Positions 51,283 to 60,629 of a DNA stretch of 64,000 bases are shown here, one piece after another; positions within the stretch are counted from its first letter, which is position 1, and the number at the start of each line of letters is the position of its first letter. Location: assembly GCA_020633975.1 (NCBI GenBank), contig JACKCR010000002.1:620001-684000 (forward strand), given 5' to 3'. The DNA comes from Candidatus Eiseniibacteriota bacterium (GTDB lineage: Bacteria; Eisenbacteria; RBG-16-71-46; CAIMUX01). A program made the position numbers and the translations under genes. The notes beneath the pieces are model-generated. The model worked only from the letters and a program-made list of their open reading frames with translations, was not told where the DNA came from and searched no databases.

Positions 51283-53027
51283 AGACGCAGATCCGATTCA
51301 TCTTCGTCACCGGTGGAGTGGTGTCTTCGCTCGGAAAGGGGATCGCCGCGTCATCGCTCGGCCTCCTCCTCAAGGAGCGAGGGTTCCGGGTGACGCTGCA
51401 GAAGCTCGACCCCTACCTCAACGTCGATCCGGGGACGATGTCGCCTTTCCAGCACGGCGAAGTCTTCGTGACGGATGACGGCGCAGAGACGGACCTCGAC
51501 CTCGGACACTACGAGCGGTTCACGGACGTCTCGCTCGGCCGGAAGAACAGTGTCTCGGCCGGTCAGATCTACGACGAGATCATCAACCGCGAGCGGAAGG
51601 GCGACTACCTCGGGAAGACGGTGCAGGTGATTCCGCACGTCACCGACGAGATCAAGCGCCGGATGATCGATACGGCGGAAGAGGGGAACGCCGAAGTCTC
51701 GATCATCGAGATCGGCGGTACGGTGGGTGACATCGAGTCGCTTCCGTTCCTCGAAGCGATCCGGCAGCTTCGGCTGGAACTCGGCCGCAATCAGACGTTC
51801 TTCGTCCACGTCACGCTCGTCCCGCTCGTACGCGCGGCGAAAGAGCTGAAGACGAAGCCGACCCAGCACAGCGTGAAGGAGCTTCGCGAGATCGGTATCC
51901 AGCCGGACGTCCTCCTCTGCCGCTGCGAGACGGCGATTCCGCAGGAAGTCCGGAGCAAGATCGCGCTCTTCTGCAACGTTCCCGCGAACGCCGTGATCGC
52001 GACGCCGGACGTCCGTTCCATCTACGAAGTCCCGCTCGTCCTCCATCGTGGCGGCCTCGATGTGCTCGCCCTCGAAGGTCTGGCGCTCGGACCCGGTACG
52101 CCGCTCGACCTCTCTCGCTGGGAGTCGACGGTTCGCGCGATCCTGGAGCCGGAAGACAAGGTCCGGATCGCGGTCTGCGGCAAGTACACCCATCTCCAGG
52201 ACGCCTACAAGAGCATCCTCGAAGCGTTCGTCCACGCGGGGGCCGCGAATGGCGTCCAGGTCGAGGTGAAGTGGATCGAGTCGACCGAACTCGAGACCCG
52301 CGAACCCGAGGACATCTTCGATCGCGTGGACGGAGTGCTCGTGCCGGGCGGGTTCGGAGAGCGGGGCATCGAGGGGATGATCCGAGCGATCCGCTACGCC
52401 CGCATGCACGGGGTGCCGTTCTTCGGAATCTGCCTCGGACTCCATTGCGCGTCGATCGAGATCGCCAGGCATCTCTGCAACCTCGAGCACGCGAACTCGA
52501 CCGAGTTCGATCCCGAGACGCCCCACCCGGTCATCGACCTCATGCCCGATCAGGTGACGAAGCACCAGAAGGGCGGCACGATGCGGCTCGGTGCCTATCC
52601 GTGCGACCTCCAGGCCGGAAGCCGGGCGCGCGAAGCCTATGGAGACGAGCGGATCCGCGAGCGTCATCGTCACCGGTGGGAGTTCAACGACGACTACCGG
52701 TCCGCGTTCGAGGAGGCGGGCGTCCGCTTCACCGGGATCTGCCCGGACAACGGACTCGTCGAGATCCTCGAGCTCGAGAGCCATCCCTGGTTCCTCGCCG
52801 TTCAGTTCCATCCGGAGCTCAAGTCGCGTCCGGAACGGCCTCATCCGATCTTCCGCTCGTTCGTGGCGGCGGCCCTCCGCTTCCATCGTGGAAGGCCGAT
52901 CGACGGGGCCAGCGATCGCGGAGTGAGCGTTTCCGATACGGGCAACGCTCCGAGTGAACCTGCCGGCGGATCCGGAGACGACGCGGACGTTCGCGATTCG
53001 GGAGTCGGGGGAGCCACCCATGTCTGA
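51279..53027 (+). CDS. pyrG: CTP synthase
   Basis: A 582-residue CTP synthase, making CTP from UTP with glutamine or ammonia. The synthetase domain opens with FVTGGVVSSLGKG and has QKLDPYLNVDPGTMSPFQHG and IEIGGTVGDIESLPFLE. The class I glutamine amidotransferase domain has the nucleophile in GICLGLHCASIEIARH and the His-Glu pair in FHPELKSRP. The C terminus extends about 45 residues beyond the usual end and is Asp/Gly/Ser-rich. It overlaps kdsB by 4 bases and kdsA by 8. Placing it here supplies CTP for the neighbouring CMP-KDO step. Confidence 0.97.
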   Translation: MKTQIRFIFVTGGVVSSLGKGIAASSLGLLLKERGFRVTLQKLDPYLNVDPGTMSPFQHGEVFVTDDGAETDLDLGHYERFTDVSLGRKNSVSAGQIYDEIINRERKGDYLGKTVQVIPHVTDEIKRRMIDTAEEGNAEVSIIEIGGTVGDIESLPFLEAIRQLRLELGRNQTFFVHVTLVPLVRAAKELKTKPTQHSVKELREIGIQPDVLLCRCETAIPQEVRSKIALFCNVPANAVIATPDVRSIYEVPLVLHRGGLDVLALEGLALGPGTPLDLSRWESTVRAILEPEDKVRIAVCGKYTHLQDAYKSILEAFVHAGAANGVQVEVKWIESTELETREPEDIFDRVDGVLVPGGFGERGIEGMIRAIRYARMHGVPFFGICLGLHCASIEIARHLCNLEHANSTEFDPETPHPVIDLMPDQVTKHQKGGTMRLGAYPCDLQAGSRAREAYGDERIRERHRHRWEFNDDYRSAFEEAGVRFTGICPDNGLVEILELESHPWFLAVQFHPELKSRPERPHPIFRSFVAAALRFHRGRPIDGASDRGVSVSDTGNAPSEPAGGSGDDADVRDSGVGGATHV

Positions 53028-53880
53028 GGGGACTGGAGCCCCTGCCGCTCCTCAGTTCTTCGGACGTGACCTCGCGTCGGATCGCCTCTTCGTCATCGCA
53101 GGCCCCTGCGTGATCGAGTCGCGCGAGATGCTGCTCGAGATCGCTGGAGAGCTCGCGAAGATCGGCCGAGACCTCGAGATCGACATCGTCTTCAAAGCGA
53201 GCTACGAGAAGGCGAACCGGACCTCGGTGAACTCGTTCACCGGTCTCGGCCGAGAGGAGGGGCTTCGTCTTCTCGCCGACGTGCGAGGCGAGACGGGGCT
53301 CCCGATCCTCTCCGACGTCCACACTCCCGAGGAAGTGGACCAGGCGGCGGAGGTTCTGGACGTCCTCCAGATTCCGGCGTTCCTCTCGCGGCAGACCGAA
53401 CTTCTCCAGCGCGCCGCCAACACCGGCAAGATCGTGAACGTGAAGAAGGGACAGTTCCTCGCACCGGACGACATGTACTCGGTGGTCGAGAAGGTGCGCC
53501 GGGCGAGGCCCGGAGTCGAAGTGTGGGCAACGGAGCGCGGAACCACCTTCGGTCACCATGACCTCGTGGTCGACATGCGCGGATTTACCGAGATGCGGGC
53601 GACGGGCGCCACCGTGGTCTACGACGTCACACACTCGCTCCAGCATCCGGGAAAGGGCGGGGATCGTCGCTTTGCCCTACCTCTCGCGCGCGCGGCGATC
53701 GGAGCCGGCGCGCACGGACTCTTCATCGAGACGCATCCGGATCCCGACCGCGCGATGAGTGACGCGACGACCCAGCTTCCTCTCGCGTCGATGCGTCCGT
53801 TGCTGGAAGAACTCCGCGAGTGGAAGGCGCTCCAGGCGAAGTGGGAGCGGCCGGATCCGGTGAAGGCACACGGCGGATGA
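53020..53880 (+). CDS. kdsA: 3-deoxy-8-phosphooctulonate synthase
   Basis: A 286-residue KDO-8-phosphate synthase, condensing arabinose-5-phosphate with PEP. Motifs are FVIAGPCVIESREMLLEIA, FKASYEKANRTSVNSFTGLG, PILSDVHTPEE, FLSRQTELLQRAA, NVKKGQFLAP and YDVTHSLQHPGKGGDRRFA. Asn in KANRTS and the overall pattern are typical of KdsA rather than DAHP synthase. It overlaps pyrG by 8 bases and kdsD by 4, so it is coupled to both. Confidence 0.97.
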   Translation: MSEGTGAPAAPQFFGRDLASDRLFVIAGPCVIESREMLLEIAGELAKIGRDLEIDIVFKASYEKANRTSVNSFTGLGREEGLRLLADVRGETGLPILSDVHTPEEVDQAAEVLDVLQIPAFLSRQTELLQRAANTGKIVNVKKGQFLAPDDMYSVVEKVRRARPGVEVWATERGTTFGHHDLVVDMRGFTEMRATGATVVYDVTHSLQHPGKGGDRRFALPLARAAIGAGAHGLFIETHPDPDRAMSDATTQLPLASMRPLLEELREWKALQAKWERPDPVKAHGG

Positions 53881-54872
53881 TGTCCGAACCGTTCGACGTA
53901 GCCGCCTTCGCGAGCGAGATCCTGCGGAAGGAGCTCGCGGGCCTCGAGACGCTCGGCGAAGCCCTAGACGGCGACGCGTTCGCCGAGGTCGTGTCGCGGC
54001 TGCGTTCTTGCCGGGGACGGATCGTCGTGTGCGGCGTCGGGAAATCCGGGCACGTCGCGCAGCGGATCGCCGCTTCGTTCCGTTCGACCGGGACCGCGGC
54101 CGTCTTCCTTCACCCGACCGAAGCGCTCCACGGGGACCTCGGCATGGTGGCCGAAGGCGATGTCGGTCTCTTCCTCAGCAAGAGCGGCGAGAGCACGGAA
54201 CTGTCGGCGCTCCTGCCTGCGTTCCAGAGGCTCGAAGTTCCGGTCGTCGCCGTCGTCTGCCAAGCCGAATCGACTTTGGCCCGGAACGCCGACGTCGTGC
54301 TCGAGGTCGGTCCGATCGAAGAAGCGGGGCCGCTCACTCTCGTACCGTCGACCTCCACTACGATCTTCCAGGTCGTGGGCGACATCCTGGTCGCGTGTCT
54401 CTACAGCCTTCGTGGCATGACGGAAGAGGAGCTCTCCTTCCTCCACCCGGGCGGACTGATCGGCCACCAGGCGACGAGACGGGTCGGCGAGATCATGCAA
54501 AAGGGCGCGGCGCTCCCGATCATCACGGAGGAACGCTCCGTGCGGGACGGGCTCGTCGAGATGATCGAGAAGCGTCTCGGAATGACGACCGTGGTCGACG
54601 AGCAGGGGCGTCTCGTCGGCATCCTCACGGACGGGGACGTGCGGCGGATGGTCTATGCGCACGACTCGATCGAGTCCCTCCGCGTGGGCGACGTCATGAC
54701 GCGGAACCCGCGCACGATCGACGCGGGCGCGAGCGTGGCTCAGGCCGTGGCGCGGATGGAGATGAACCAGCCGGCGCCGATCACCTGTCTCGTCGTGATC
54801 GGCGCGGACGGCGCGCCGGAAGGCGTCGTGCACCTGCACGAGTGCCTGCGGATCGGCACGCCGCGGGGATGA
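53877..54872 (+). CDS. kdsD: arabinose-5-phosphate isomerase (SIS plus two CBS domains)
   Basis: A 331-residue KdsD, converting ribulose-5-phosphate to arabinose-5-phosphate for KDO synthesis. The SIS domain has VCGVGKSGHVAQRIAASFRS, FLHPTEALHGDLGM and FLSKSGEST. TSTTIFQVVGDILV follows. The CBS pair is at about 205-330 (VDEQGRLVGILTDGDVRR and GASVAQAVARMEMNQ). The ATG at 53877 overlaps the kdsA stop; a second ATG follows directly. It completes the KDO gene set kdsB, kdsA, kdsD in one unit; kdsC is not seen. Confidence 0.96.
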   Translation: MMSEPFDVAAFASEILRKELAGLETLGEALDGDAFAEVVSRLRSCRGRIVVCGVGKSGHVAQRIAASFRSTGTAAVFLHPTEALHGDLGMVAEGDVGLFLSKSGESTELSALLPAFQRLEVPVVAVVCQAESTLARNADVVLEVGPIEEAGPLTLVPSTSTTIFQVVGDILVACLYSLRGMTEEELSFLHPGGLIGHQATRRVGEIMQKGAALPIITEERSVRDGLVEMIEKRLGMTTVVDEQGRLVGILTDGDVRRMVYAHDSIESLRVGDVMTRNPRTIDAGASVAQAVARMEMNQPAPITCLVVIGADGAPEGVVHLHECLRIGTPRG

Positions 54873-55876
54873 CGGGCGGACAGGGCCGGCCGGGACCGGC
54901 CGAGACCGACCGTCCAGAGGACGCCACTCCACCGCAGGCGGCGAAGCGGCCGTCCCGGAGGAAGCGCTGGAAGAAGCAGGCTCGGCGTGCGCTTCGATTC
55001 GTCCTTCTCGCGCCGCTCCTCCTGCCCCTCGGGTACCTGCCGCGCCGGCTGGCGCGACGCCTCGGGGCCGCCTACGGGCACCTCGCACGCATTTCGCTTC
55101 CGAAGGAAGTACGACGAGCGGAGACGCACCTCGCCGTCGCCTTTCCTGACGCCCCACCGAAGGACCGAGCGCGACTCCTCCGGGAGACGTTCGTATCGAT
55201 CGGGCTCCTCGCGGTCGACTTCCTACGGATCGGCCGAGGGCGGGGGGCGTCCCTCCTCGACGGACTCGTCGTGGAAGGGCTCGAGCACCTCGAAGCCACC
55301 GAGCGCTCCGGGCGCGGCACTCTCCTCGTCACGGCGCATTTCGGGAATTGGGAGCTCCTCGCGGTGTACTTGGCGAGGCGAAGCCGGAAGCTCCACGTTC
55401 TCTACCACCCGTTCGAGGAGAGACGGCTCGAGCGGTTCGTGCGGAAGGTGAGAGATCGGGCGGGGATCCGTTCGGTTTCAGCAGACCGGCCCGCGCCGGC
55501 GCTTCGCGCCCTCCGGCAGGGGGAGTTGGTTGGAGTCCTGGTCGACCGGATTCCTCACGGGGGAGTGCGGTGCGAGTTCTTCGGCAAGGAGTGCCGGACG
55601 GCGGAGGGTGCGGCCCGTCTCGGGCTCCGCACCGGGGCACTGGTCCTCTGTGCAGCGTTGTGGGAGGATGACTCCGCTCGGTACCGGGCGCGATTCTGGC
55701 CGCCGATGGAGCTGGCGGAACTGCCGAAGCTGCCGAAGGGAGAGGAAGGCACGGGAAGCTCGGAAGTCGAACGGTTGTGTCGACAGTTCACGAGCTGGAC
55801 GGAAGAGCTGGTGCGGATGGCCCCCGAGCGGTGGCCTTGGTTCTACGATCGGTGGAAGGTTCGGCCCTCGAGGTGA
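54869..55876 (+). CDS. lipid A biosynthesis acyltransferase (LpxL/HtrB family)
   Basis: A 335-residue membrane-associated acyltransferase of the LpxL/LpxM family, adding secondary acyl chains to lipid A. A Pro/Arg/Lys-rich N terminus leads to one hydrophobic helix (LRFVLLAPLLLPLGYLP). The catalytic HX4E motif is HFGNWE in VTAHFGNWELLAVYLAR. Others are VLYHPFEERRLERFVRK and GVLVDRIPHGG, where GILVDQ is usual. A terminal PERWPWFYDRWKVRP closes the protein. The start overlaps the kdsD stop, and the stop overlaps the lptC start. The specific acyl position is unknown. Confidence 0.9.
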   Translation: MTGGQGRPGPAETDRPEDATPPQAAKRPSRRKRWKKQARRALRFVLLAPLLLPLGYLPRRLARRLGAAYGHLARISLPKEVRRAETHLAVAFPDAPPKDRARLLRETFVSIGLLAVDFLRIGRGRGASLLDGLVVEGLEHLEATERSGRGTLLVTAHFGNWELLAVYLARRSRKLHVLYHPFEERRLERFVRKVRDRAGIRSVSADRPAPALRALRQGELVGVLVDRIPHGGVRCEFFGKECRTAEGAARLGLRTGALVLCAALWEDDSARYRARFWPPMELAELPKLPKGEEGTGSSEVERLCRQFTSWTEELVRMAPERWPWFYDRWKVRPSR

Positions 55877-56451
55877 TGAAACACAATCAGTTGACCGTCT
55901 GGATCGCATGCATCCTGTCCGTCTTCGCGTTCGCCTGTGGCTCGGAAGAGACCCCGGTGGGAGGGCCGATCGACGGTCCGGATCGGGCCCGCCAGATCGT
56001 CGAGAACGCGGTCATGCGCGAGACGAGCGTCAAGGGACTGCTCTACGTCCTCCGGGCCGACAAAGTGCTCTCCTACGAAGAGGACGAACCGACCGAGCTC
56101 CGGGAACTGACCCTCCACTTCTACGACGGAGACGACTCCGTCCGCTCCATTCTCACGAGCCGCCGCGGCCACATCGACCCGAAGTCGGACCTGCTCGTGG
56201 CCGAGGACAGCGTGGTCGTGGTCACGCCGGAGGGGGATCGACTCGAAACCGAGAAGCTGGAGTGGGATCCCAAGACGGAACGCGTACGTACCGACCTACC
56301 GTTCACACTCTACCGGGAAGTCGATGTGGTGACCGGAGTCGGTATCGAGGCCGATCCGGATCTCGGCTCCTACTCGGTGTTCAAGGAGCTCAGGGCGGTG
56401 GTTCGCGACGCGCCGGACTTGGAGGAGATCGACGACGATGACGGACGCTGA
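55876..56451 (+). CDS. lptC: LPS-export periplasmic protein LptC-like
   Basis: A 191-residue protein with an N-terminal hydrophobic segment ending in FAFACGSEE (possible lipoprotein). A beta-jellyroll of LptC type follows: TSVKGLLYVLRADKVLSYEE, TLHFYDGDDSVRSILTSRRG, TPEGDRLETEKLEWD and GVGIEADPDLGSYSVFKELR. LptC links the LptBFG transporter to LptA. The gene lies between lpxL and lptB. The usual next gene lptA is absent here. The start shares one base with the lpxL stop and the 3' end overlaps lptB by 14 bases. Confidence 0.82.
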   Translation: MKHNQLTVWIACILSVFAFACGSEETPVGGPIDGPDRARQIVENAVMRETSVKGLLYVLRADKVLSYEEDEPTELRELTLHFYDGDDSVRSILTSRRGHIDPKSDLLVAEDSVVVVTPEGDRLETEKLEWDPKTERVRTDLPFTLYREVDVVTGVGIEADPDLGSYSVFKELRAVVRDAPDLEEIDDDDGR

Positions 56452-57265
56452 CGCCGAAGAAGCGGGGAGCGCCCCGATCGTAGAGACGGTGGAGGTCCCG
56501 GCCATGCGGGACCTCTCCGGCCACGCGGCCCGTCCCGTCCATCCGGGAGCGCTCGCGGCGACCGACCTCGTCCGGAAGTACGGAAAGCTCCAGGTCGTCA
56601 AAGGCGTTTCGCTCGTCGTCGAGCCGGGCGAAGTCGTCGGACTGCTCGGGCCAAACGGCGCGGGCAAATCGACCACCTTCTACATGATCGTGGGACAGCT
56701 CCCGCCGACCTCCGGCCGGATCTACCTGGCCGGACAAGACGTGACGAAGCTCCCCATGTACCGTCGGGCCCGGATGGGGATCGGGTACCTCTCCCAGGAG
56801 CCGTCCGTGTTCCGTCGGCTCACCGTCTGGGAGAACGTGATGGCGATCTTGGAGACGGTCGGCATCTCCAAGGACGAGCGCGAGGAGCGGTGCGCAAATC
56901 TCCTCACCGAACTGGACATCCTCCACCTCCGGGACCGTCGCGGGTACCAGCTCTCGGGAGGAGAGCGCCGGCGGGTGGAGATCAGCCGGGCGCTCGTCAC
57001 GCGGCCGTCTTTCATCCTCCTCGACGAGCCGTTCGTCGGCATCGACCCGATCGCGGTGGGGGAGATCCGCTCGATCATCCTCGCCCTCAAGGACCGCGGG
57101 CTCGGGGTGCTCATCACCGACCACAGCGTGCGGGAATGCCTTTCGGCGACCGACCGGGCCTACCTCATGTACGACGGCCGAATTCTGCTCTCGGGCTCGG
57201 CGGAACAGCTCGCGGCGGACCCGCAGGCTCGAAAGTTGTACCTTGGGGAGGACTTCCGACTCTAG
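56438..57265 (+). CDS. lptB: LPS-export ABC transporter ATPase LptB
   Basis: A 275-residue ABC ATPase that powers LPS extraction from the inner membrane. Walker A is GPNGAGKSTTF, the signature LSGGERRRVEISRAL and Walker B FILLDEPFVGIDP; ITDHSVRECLSATDRAYL provides the H-loop. It is longer than usual at the N terminus by about 35 residues, an acidic, Pro/Ala-rich stretch (GSAPIVETVEVPAM). The start at 56438 lies within lptC. It precedes rpoN by 45 bases, as in many Gram-negatives. Confidence 0.95.
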   Translation: MTDADAEEAGSAPIVETVEVPAMRDLSGHAARPVHPGALAATDLVRKYGKLQVVKGVSLVVEPGEVVGLLGPNGAGKSTTFYMIVGQLPPTSGRIYLAGQDVTKLPMYRRARMGIGYLSQEPSVFRRLTVWENVMAILETVGISKDEREERCANLLTELDILHLRDRRGYQLSGGERRRVEISRALVTRPSFILLDEPFVGIDPIAVGEIRSIILALKDRGLGVLITDHSVRECLSATDRAYLMYDGRILLSGSAEQLAADPQARKLYLGEDFRL

Positions 57266-57310
57266 GACGACGGCCCCAAGGACCCCAGGGGGTGGACCAA
57301 GGAGCCAAGG

Positions 57311-58651
57311 ATGACGAGTCCCCGTTTGGCGCTCAGTTTGACCCAAAGGGTTCACGTAGGGAGCGAGGTACGAAAGGCCCTCCACCTACTCCAGCTTCCC
57401 GGCATCGAACTCCAAGCAGAAGTGCGGCGAGAGATCATGGAGAACCCGTGCTTGGAGATCGATGACGAAGGAGAGGAAGGTCTCCTCGAGTGGGGGGAGG
57501 CCAAAGGAGATAGGTTGTTCGGCACGCATCGCCCTGACCAGCTTTGGGAGGAGTGGACGAGTAGGGAGATCCCTGCTCCCCCGGATGGGCTGCGACCGCA
57601 TTTGAGACGCCAGATCGCGCTCAGCGCCGCGCTTCGCCCGTCCCTCCGCGAAGTCGCCGAATACTGGGTCGAGAACATCGACGACCGCGGGTACGTCCAC
57701 GGGTCGGCCGAAGAGGTGGCGCAAGCTCTCGAGGTCACCACGCCCGAGGCGGTCGACGCGCTCCGGTTCGTCCAGTCGCTCGACCCTCCCGGGGTGGGCG
57801 CCACGGATCTCCGTGACTCGCTCCGCCTCCAGCTCGAACGGCTCCATCCCGAGGCCCGGCTGGCCCGGCAGATCGTCGAAGAGGCATGGCACGTGTTGCC
57901 GAAGGGGCTCCTCCGTCTCTCTCTTCACCTGGGCGAGCCCGTCGAGGAGATCCGGCGGGCCATCGGAGTACTCTCCAGCCTCTCCCCGCGCCCCGGACAC
58001 GAGTTCGACCCGGATCCGGTCCGGGCCATCTGGCCCGACGTCGTAGTTCGAGAACTCGAGGGCGAGTTCGTCGTCACGATGGAGGAAGCGATCCAGCCCC
58101 GGGTCCGGTGGTCCCCGTCTTTGGCCGAGTTCCAGTCGGCCGATCCGGACGTCAGTCGGTTCCTGACCGAGAAACGCCGGTCCGCTCGGTGGATCCTGCG
58201 CGCGCTCCAGCGTCGGCGCCGCACCCTGGTCCTGGTCACCGAAGCGATCGTGTCGAACCAAGAACGGTTCTTTCGCGAGGGACCCGAGGCCCTCAGGCCC
58301 CTTACGCTGAAGGATATCGGAGGCTCCGTCGGGCTCCACGAGTCGACGGTGGCCCGGGTGACGCAGGACAAGTACGCGGACACCCCGAGGGGCATCCTCC
58401 CGCTCCGCTACTTCTTCTCGGGGCGGGTGAGAAAGGCCGGGCACGAGGACGTGGCGGCACGAGCGGTCAAGGAGCGGATCCGCGAGATCATTCGCGAGGA
58501 GGAGGCCGGCAAGCCGATCTCCGACCAGACGATCGCCGAGCGCCTGACGTACGAGGGAATTCGGATTGCGCGACGGACCGTCGCGAAGTACAGAGATCAG
58601 TTGGGGATTCCGCGCGCTCAGCTCCGTGGGCTCGCCGTCCCCGCAGCGTGA
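57311..58651 (+). CDS. rpoN: RNA polymerase sigma-54 factor
   Basis: A 446-residue sigma-54. Region I is Gln/Leu-rich: SLTQRVHVGSEVRKALHLLQ then GIELQAEVRREIMENPCLE. The core-binding domain has LDPPGVGATDLRDSLRLQLE. The DNA-binding end has KDIGGSVGLHESTVARVTQD and an RpoN box, ARRTVAKYR. AAGGAG lies 6 bases before the ATG. It needs AAA+ enhancer-binding activators, none of which are in the window. It is followed by hpf after 21 bases, the common rpoN-hpf-PTS arrangement. Confidence 0.96.
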   Translation: MTSPRLALSLTQRVHVGSEVRKALHLLQLPGIELQAEVRREIMENPCLEIDDEGEEGLLEWGEAKGDRLFGTHRPDQLWEEWTSREIPAPPDGLRPHLRRQIALSAALRPSLREVAEYWVENIDDRGYVHGSAEEVAQALEVTTPEAVDALRFVQSLDPPGVGATDLRDSLRLQLERLHPEARLARQIVEEAWHVLPKGLLRLSLHLGEPVEEIRRAIGVLSSLSPRPGHEFDPDPVRAIWPDVVVRELEGEFVVTMEEAIQPRVRWSPSLAEFQSADPDVSRFLTEKRRSARWILRALQRRRRTLVLVTEAIVSNQERFFREGPEALRPLTLKDIGGSVGLHESTVARVTQDKYADTPRGILPLRYFFSGRVRKAGHEDVAARAVKERIREIIREEEAGKPISDQTIAERLTYEGIRIARRTVAKYRDQLGIPRAQLRGLAVPAA

Positions 58652-58672
58652 CACAACGAGAGGAGTGTCGAC

Positions 58673-59218
58673 ATGGAGATCACGACCACCTGTCGCCGGT
58701 ATGAGATCGAACCGGGGATCAACGACCTCGCCGAGAAGCGGATCCAGAAACTGGAGCGCTACTTCGACAACCTGCAGGAGGCGCACCTCGTACTCGCTCA
58801 GGAGAAGTATCGGTTCATCGCCGAACTCTCCCTGCACGGGGCCGGGCTCGACCTCACGAGCCGGCAGCAAGAGAACAGCATGGCCGCTTCCATCGACAAG
58901 GTGTGTGACCGTGTCGAACGTCAGCTCAAGAAGCACGCCGCGCGGGTCAAGCGTCGTCAGACTGCTCCGCGGACCGTGCCGGCCAACGTGATCGTTCACG
59001 AACAGGAGCTGGCCGAAGTCGAGGTGGAGGACGAGTACTCGCCGGTCGTCGTCCGGATGGACAACGTCTCCAAAGAGCCGATCAGCGTCGAGGACGCGAT
59101 CAGCCTGCTGCGTGAGAAGGACTGGGATCAGGTGCTCTTCCCGAACTCGCGGAGTGGGAAGGTCGCGCTTCTCTTCATGCGGCCGGACGGGAACTTCGGA
59201 CTCACGGAGACCGAGTAG
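58673..59218 (+). CDS. hpf: long-form ribosome hibernation-promoting factor
   Basis: A 181-residue protein. The N-terminal HPF/RaiA domain reads ITTTCRRYEIEPGINDLAEK, KLERYFDNLQEAHLVLAQEK, and SMAASIDKVCDRVERQLKKH. The C-terminal domain PISVEDAISLLREKDWDQVL and KVALLFMRPDGNFGLTE is the long-HPF dimerisation domain. It pairs idle ribosomes into 100S dimers in stationary phase. AGAGGAG precedes the ATG. It lies between rpoN and hprK. Confidence 0.93.
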   Translation: MEITTTCRRYEIEPGINDLAEKRIQKLERYFDNLQEAHLVLAQEKYRFIAELSLHGAGLDLTSRQQENSMAASIDKVCDRVERQLKKHAARVKRRQTAPRTVPANVIVHEQELAEVEVEDEYSPVVVRMDNVSKEPISVEDAISLLREKDWDQVLFPNSRSGKVALLFMRPDGNFGLTETE

Positions 59219-59227
59219 GGAGGATAC

Positions 59228-60193
59228 GTGGGATACCCGGTCGTCGATCTGATCGAACGGCTCAAGAGCAGAGTCGGCCTCACCGTGCGAACGGGCGAGA
59301 TCGACCCAGGGCGCTCGATCGAGAGTTCGGACGTCAACCGTCCCGGACTCGCGCTGACCGGGTTCACTGACTACTTCCGTCGCGACCGTGTCCAGATCCT
59401 CGGTGCGACGGAGGTCCGTTTCCTGGGGACGCTCGCCGAGAGCGAGCGTCCGGAAGCTCTCCGGCACGTGCTCCAATTCCGCGTGCCCTGCCTCATCGTC
59501 TGCAAGGGACTCCCGCTACCACACGGCCTACTCGAGACGGCGGAGGAGTTCGAGGTCCCGGTCATTTCGGCGAGTGCGTCGACCATCGATGTCATCCACG
59601 AAGTGACGCACGTCCTGGAGGACGAACTCGCGCCGACGACGACGGCGCACGGCTCCCTCGTCGACGTCTATGGAACGGGTCTCCTCATCACCGGCCGTAG
59701 CGCGATCGGGAAGTCGGAAACAGCGCTCGACCTGGTCGAGCGGGGACATCGCCTCGTCGCCGACGACGTCGTCACGATCCGGAGGAAGGCGGACAACGTC
59801 CTCATCGGATCGGGCAACGACCTCCTCAGGCACCGGATGGAGATCCGCGGTATCGGGATCATCGACATCCAGGCGATCTTCGGGATCCGCGCCATCCGCG
59901 CGCAGAAGCGGATCGAGGTGGAGGTGCACCTCGAAGAGTGGTCCAAGGATCAGGACTATGAGCGCCACGGGCTCGATACCCAGCGGGCGGAGATCCTCGG
60001 CACCGAGATCGAGAAGGTGGTCGTGCCCATCTTCCCGGGAAAGAACATCACGGTGATCTGCGAGACGATCGCACTGAACTACCTGATCAAGGCCTACGGC
60101 TACGACCCCGCGCAGCACTTCAACGAGAACTTGCTCGAGCTCATGCGGCGGAAGGCGAATCTCGCCGTCCTCGCTCGGGACGATCTGGAGTAG
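59228..60193 (+). CDS. hprK: HPr kinase/phosphorylase
   Basis: A 321-residue HprK/P that phosphorylates and dephosphorylates Ser46 of HPr. The GTG at 59228 has GGGAGG upstream. The P-loop is ITGRSAIGKSETALDLVERG, DDVVTIRR follows, and the signature MEIRGIGIIDIQAIFG is present. The N-terminal domain is DRT-like (YFRRDRVQILGATEVRFLG). A matching HPr with Ser46 is encoded at 62837-63106. It is placed after hpf and two bases before the EIIA gene, so carbon-state sensing and the PTS are cotranscribed. Confidence 0.96.
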   Translation: MGYPVVDLIERLKSRVGLTVRTGEIDPGRSIESSDVNRPGLALTGFTDYFRRDRVQILGATEVRFLGTLAESERPEALRHVLQFRVPCLIVCKGLPLPHGLLETAEEFEVPVISASASTIDVIHEVTHVLEDELAPTTTAHGSLVDVYGTGLLITGRSAIGKSETALDLVERGHRLVADDVVTIRRKADNVLIGSGNDLLRHRMEIRGIGIIDIQAIFGIRAIRAQKRIEVEVHLEEWSKDQDYERHGLDTQRAEILGTEIEKVVVPIFPGKNITVICETIALNYLIKAYGYDPAQHFNENLLELMRRKANLAVLARDDLE

Positions 60194-60195
60194 GG

Positions 60196-60624
60196 ATGAT
60201 TCGGGCGGTTCTCCTGACACACGGAATGCTGGGAACGGAACTGGTTCGCGCCGCGGGCAAGATCTACGGAACGCCCGATGGGGTGAGTGCGCTCACGAAC
60301 GAAGGGATGAGCATCGAGTCCCTCGTCGCCAAGCTGCGCGAGGAGCTCGGCGTGGGGGCAGAGCCAGACTCAGACGAAGGACGGCGCTCGGGCGCGGAGC
60401 CGGGAGTGGCGGGCGAACCGGTCTTCCTCTTCGTCGACCTGATCGGCGGGAGCTGTTGCCATGCCGGGCTCGCGTTGCGGGAGTTCGACCCGCGCATCCG
60501 GATCGTGGGCGGCGTGAACCTTCCGATGCTCCTCGAGTTCCTCCACCATCGAGATCGAGTGGGGCCGGAAGAGCTCCTCGAACGCGTCGTTTCCCGCGGA
60601 CGGGACGGCGTTCGCGTGCCGTGA
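60196..60624 (+). CDS. PTS mannose-family IIA component
   Basis: A 142-residue EIIA of the mannose family. The phosphorylated His is His9 in AVLLTHGMLGTELVRAAGKI. FLFVDLIGGSCCHAGLAL and GGVNLPMLLEFLHH are the second and third family motifs. A Gly/Glu-rich insertion of about 20 residues interrupts the middle. It sits two bases after hprK. The sugar is not predictable; it could be mainly regulatory. Confidence 0.9.
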   Translation: MIRAVLLTHGMLGTELVRAAGKIYGTPDGVSALTNEGMSIESLVAKLREELGVGAEPDSDEGRRSGAEPGVAGEPVFLFVDLIGGSCCHAGLALREFDPRIRIVGGVNLPMLLEFLHHRDRVGPEELLERVVSRGRDGVRVP

Positions 60625-60629
60625 CGTCG

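Noticed and set aside
54008-54868. An N-terminal extension of the lipid A acyltransferase running back through kdsD
   Set aside because: The upstream part is out of frame with kdsD and has no family similarity. The ATG at 54869 overlapping the kdsD stop is the natural start.
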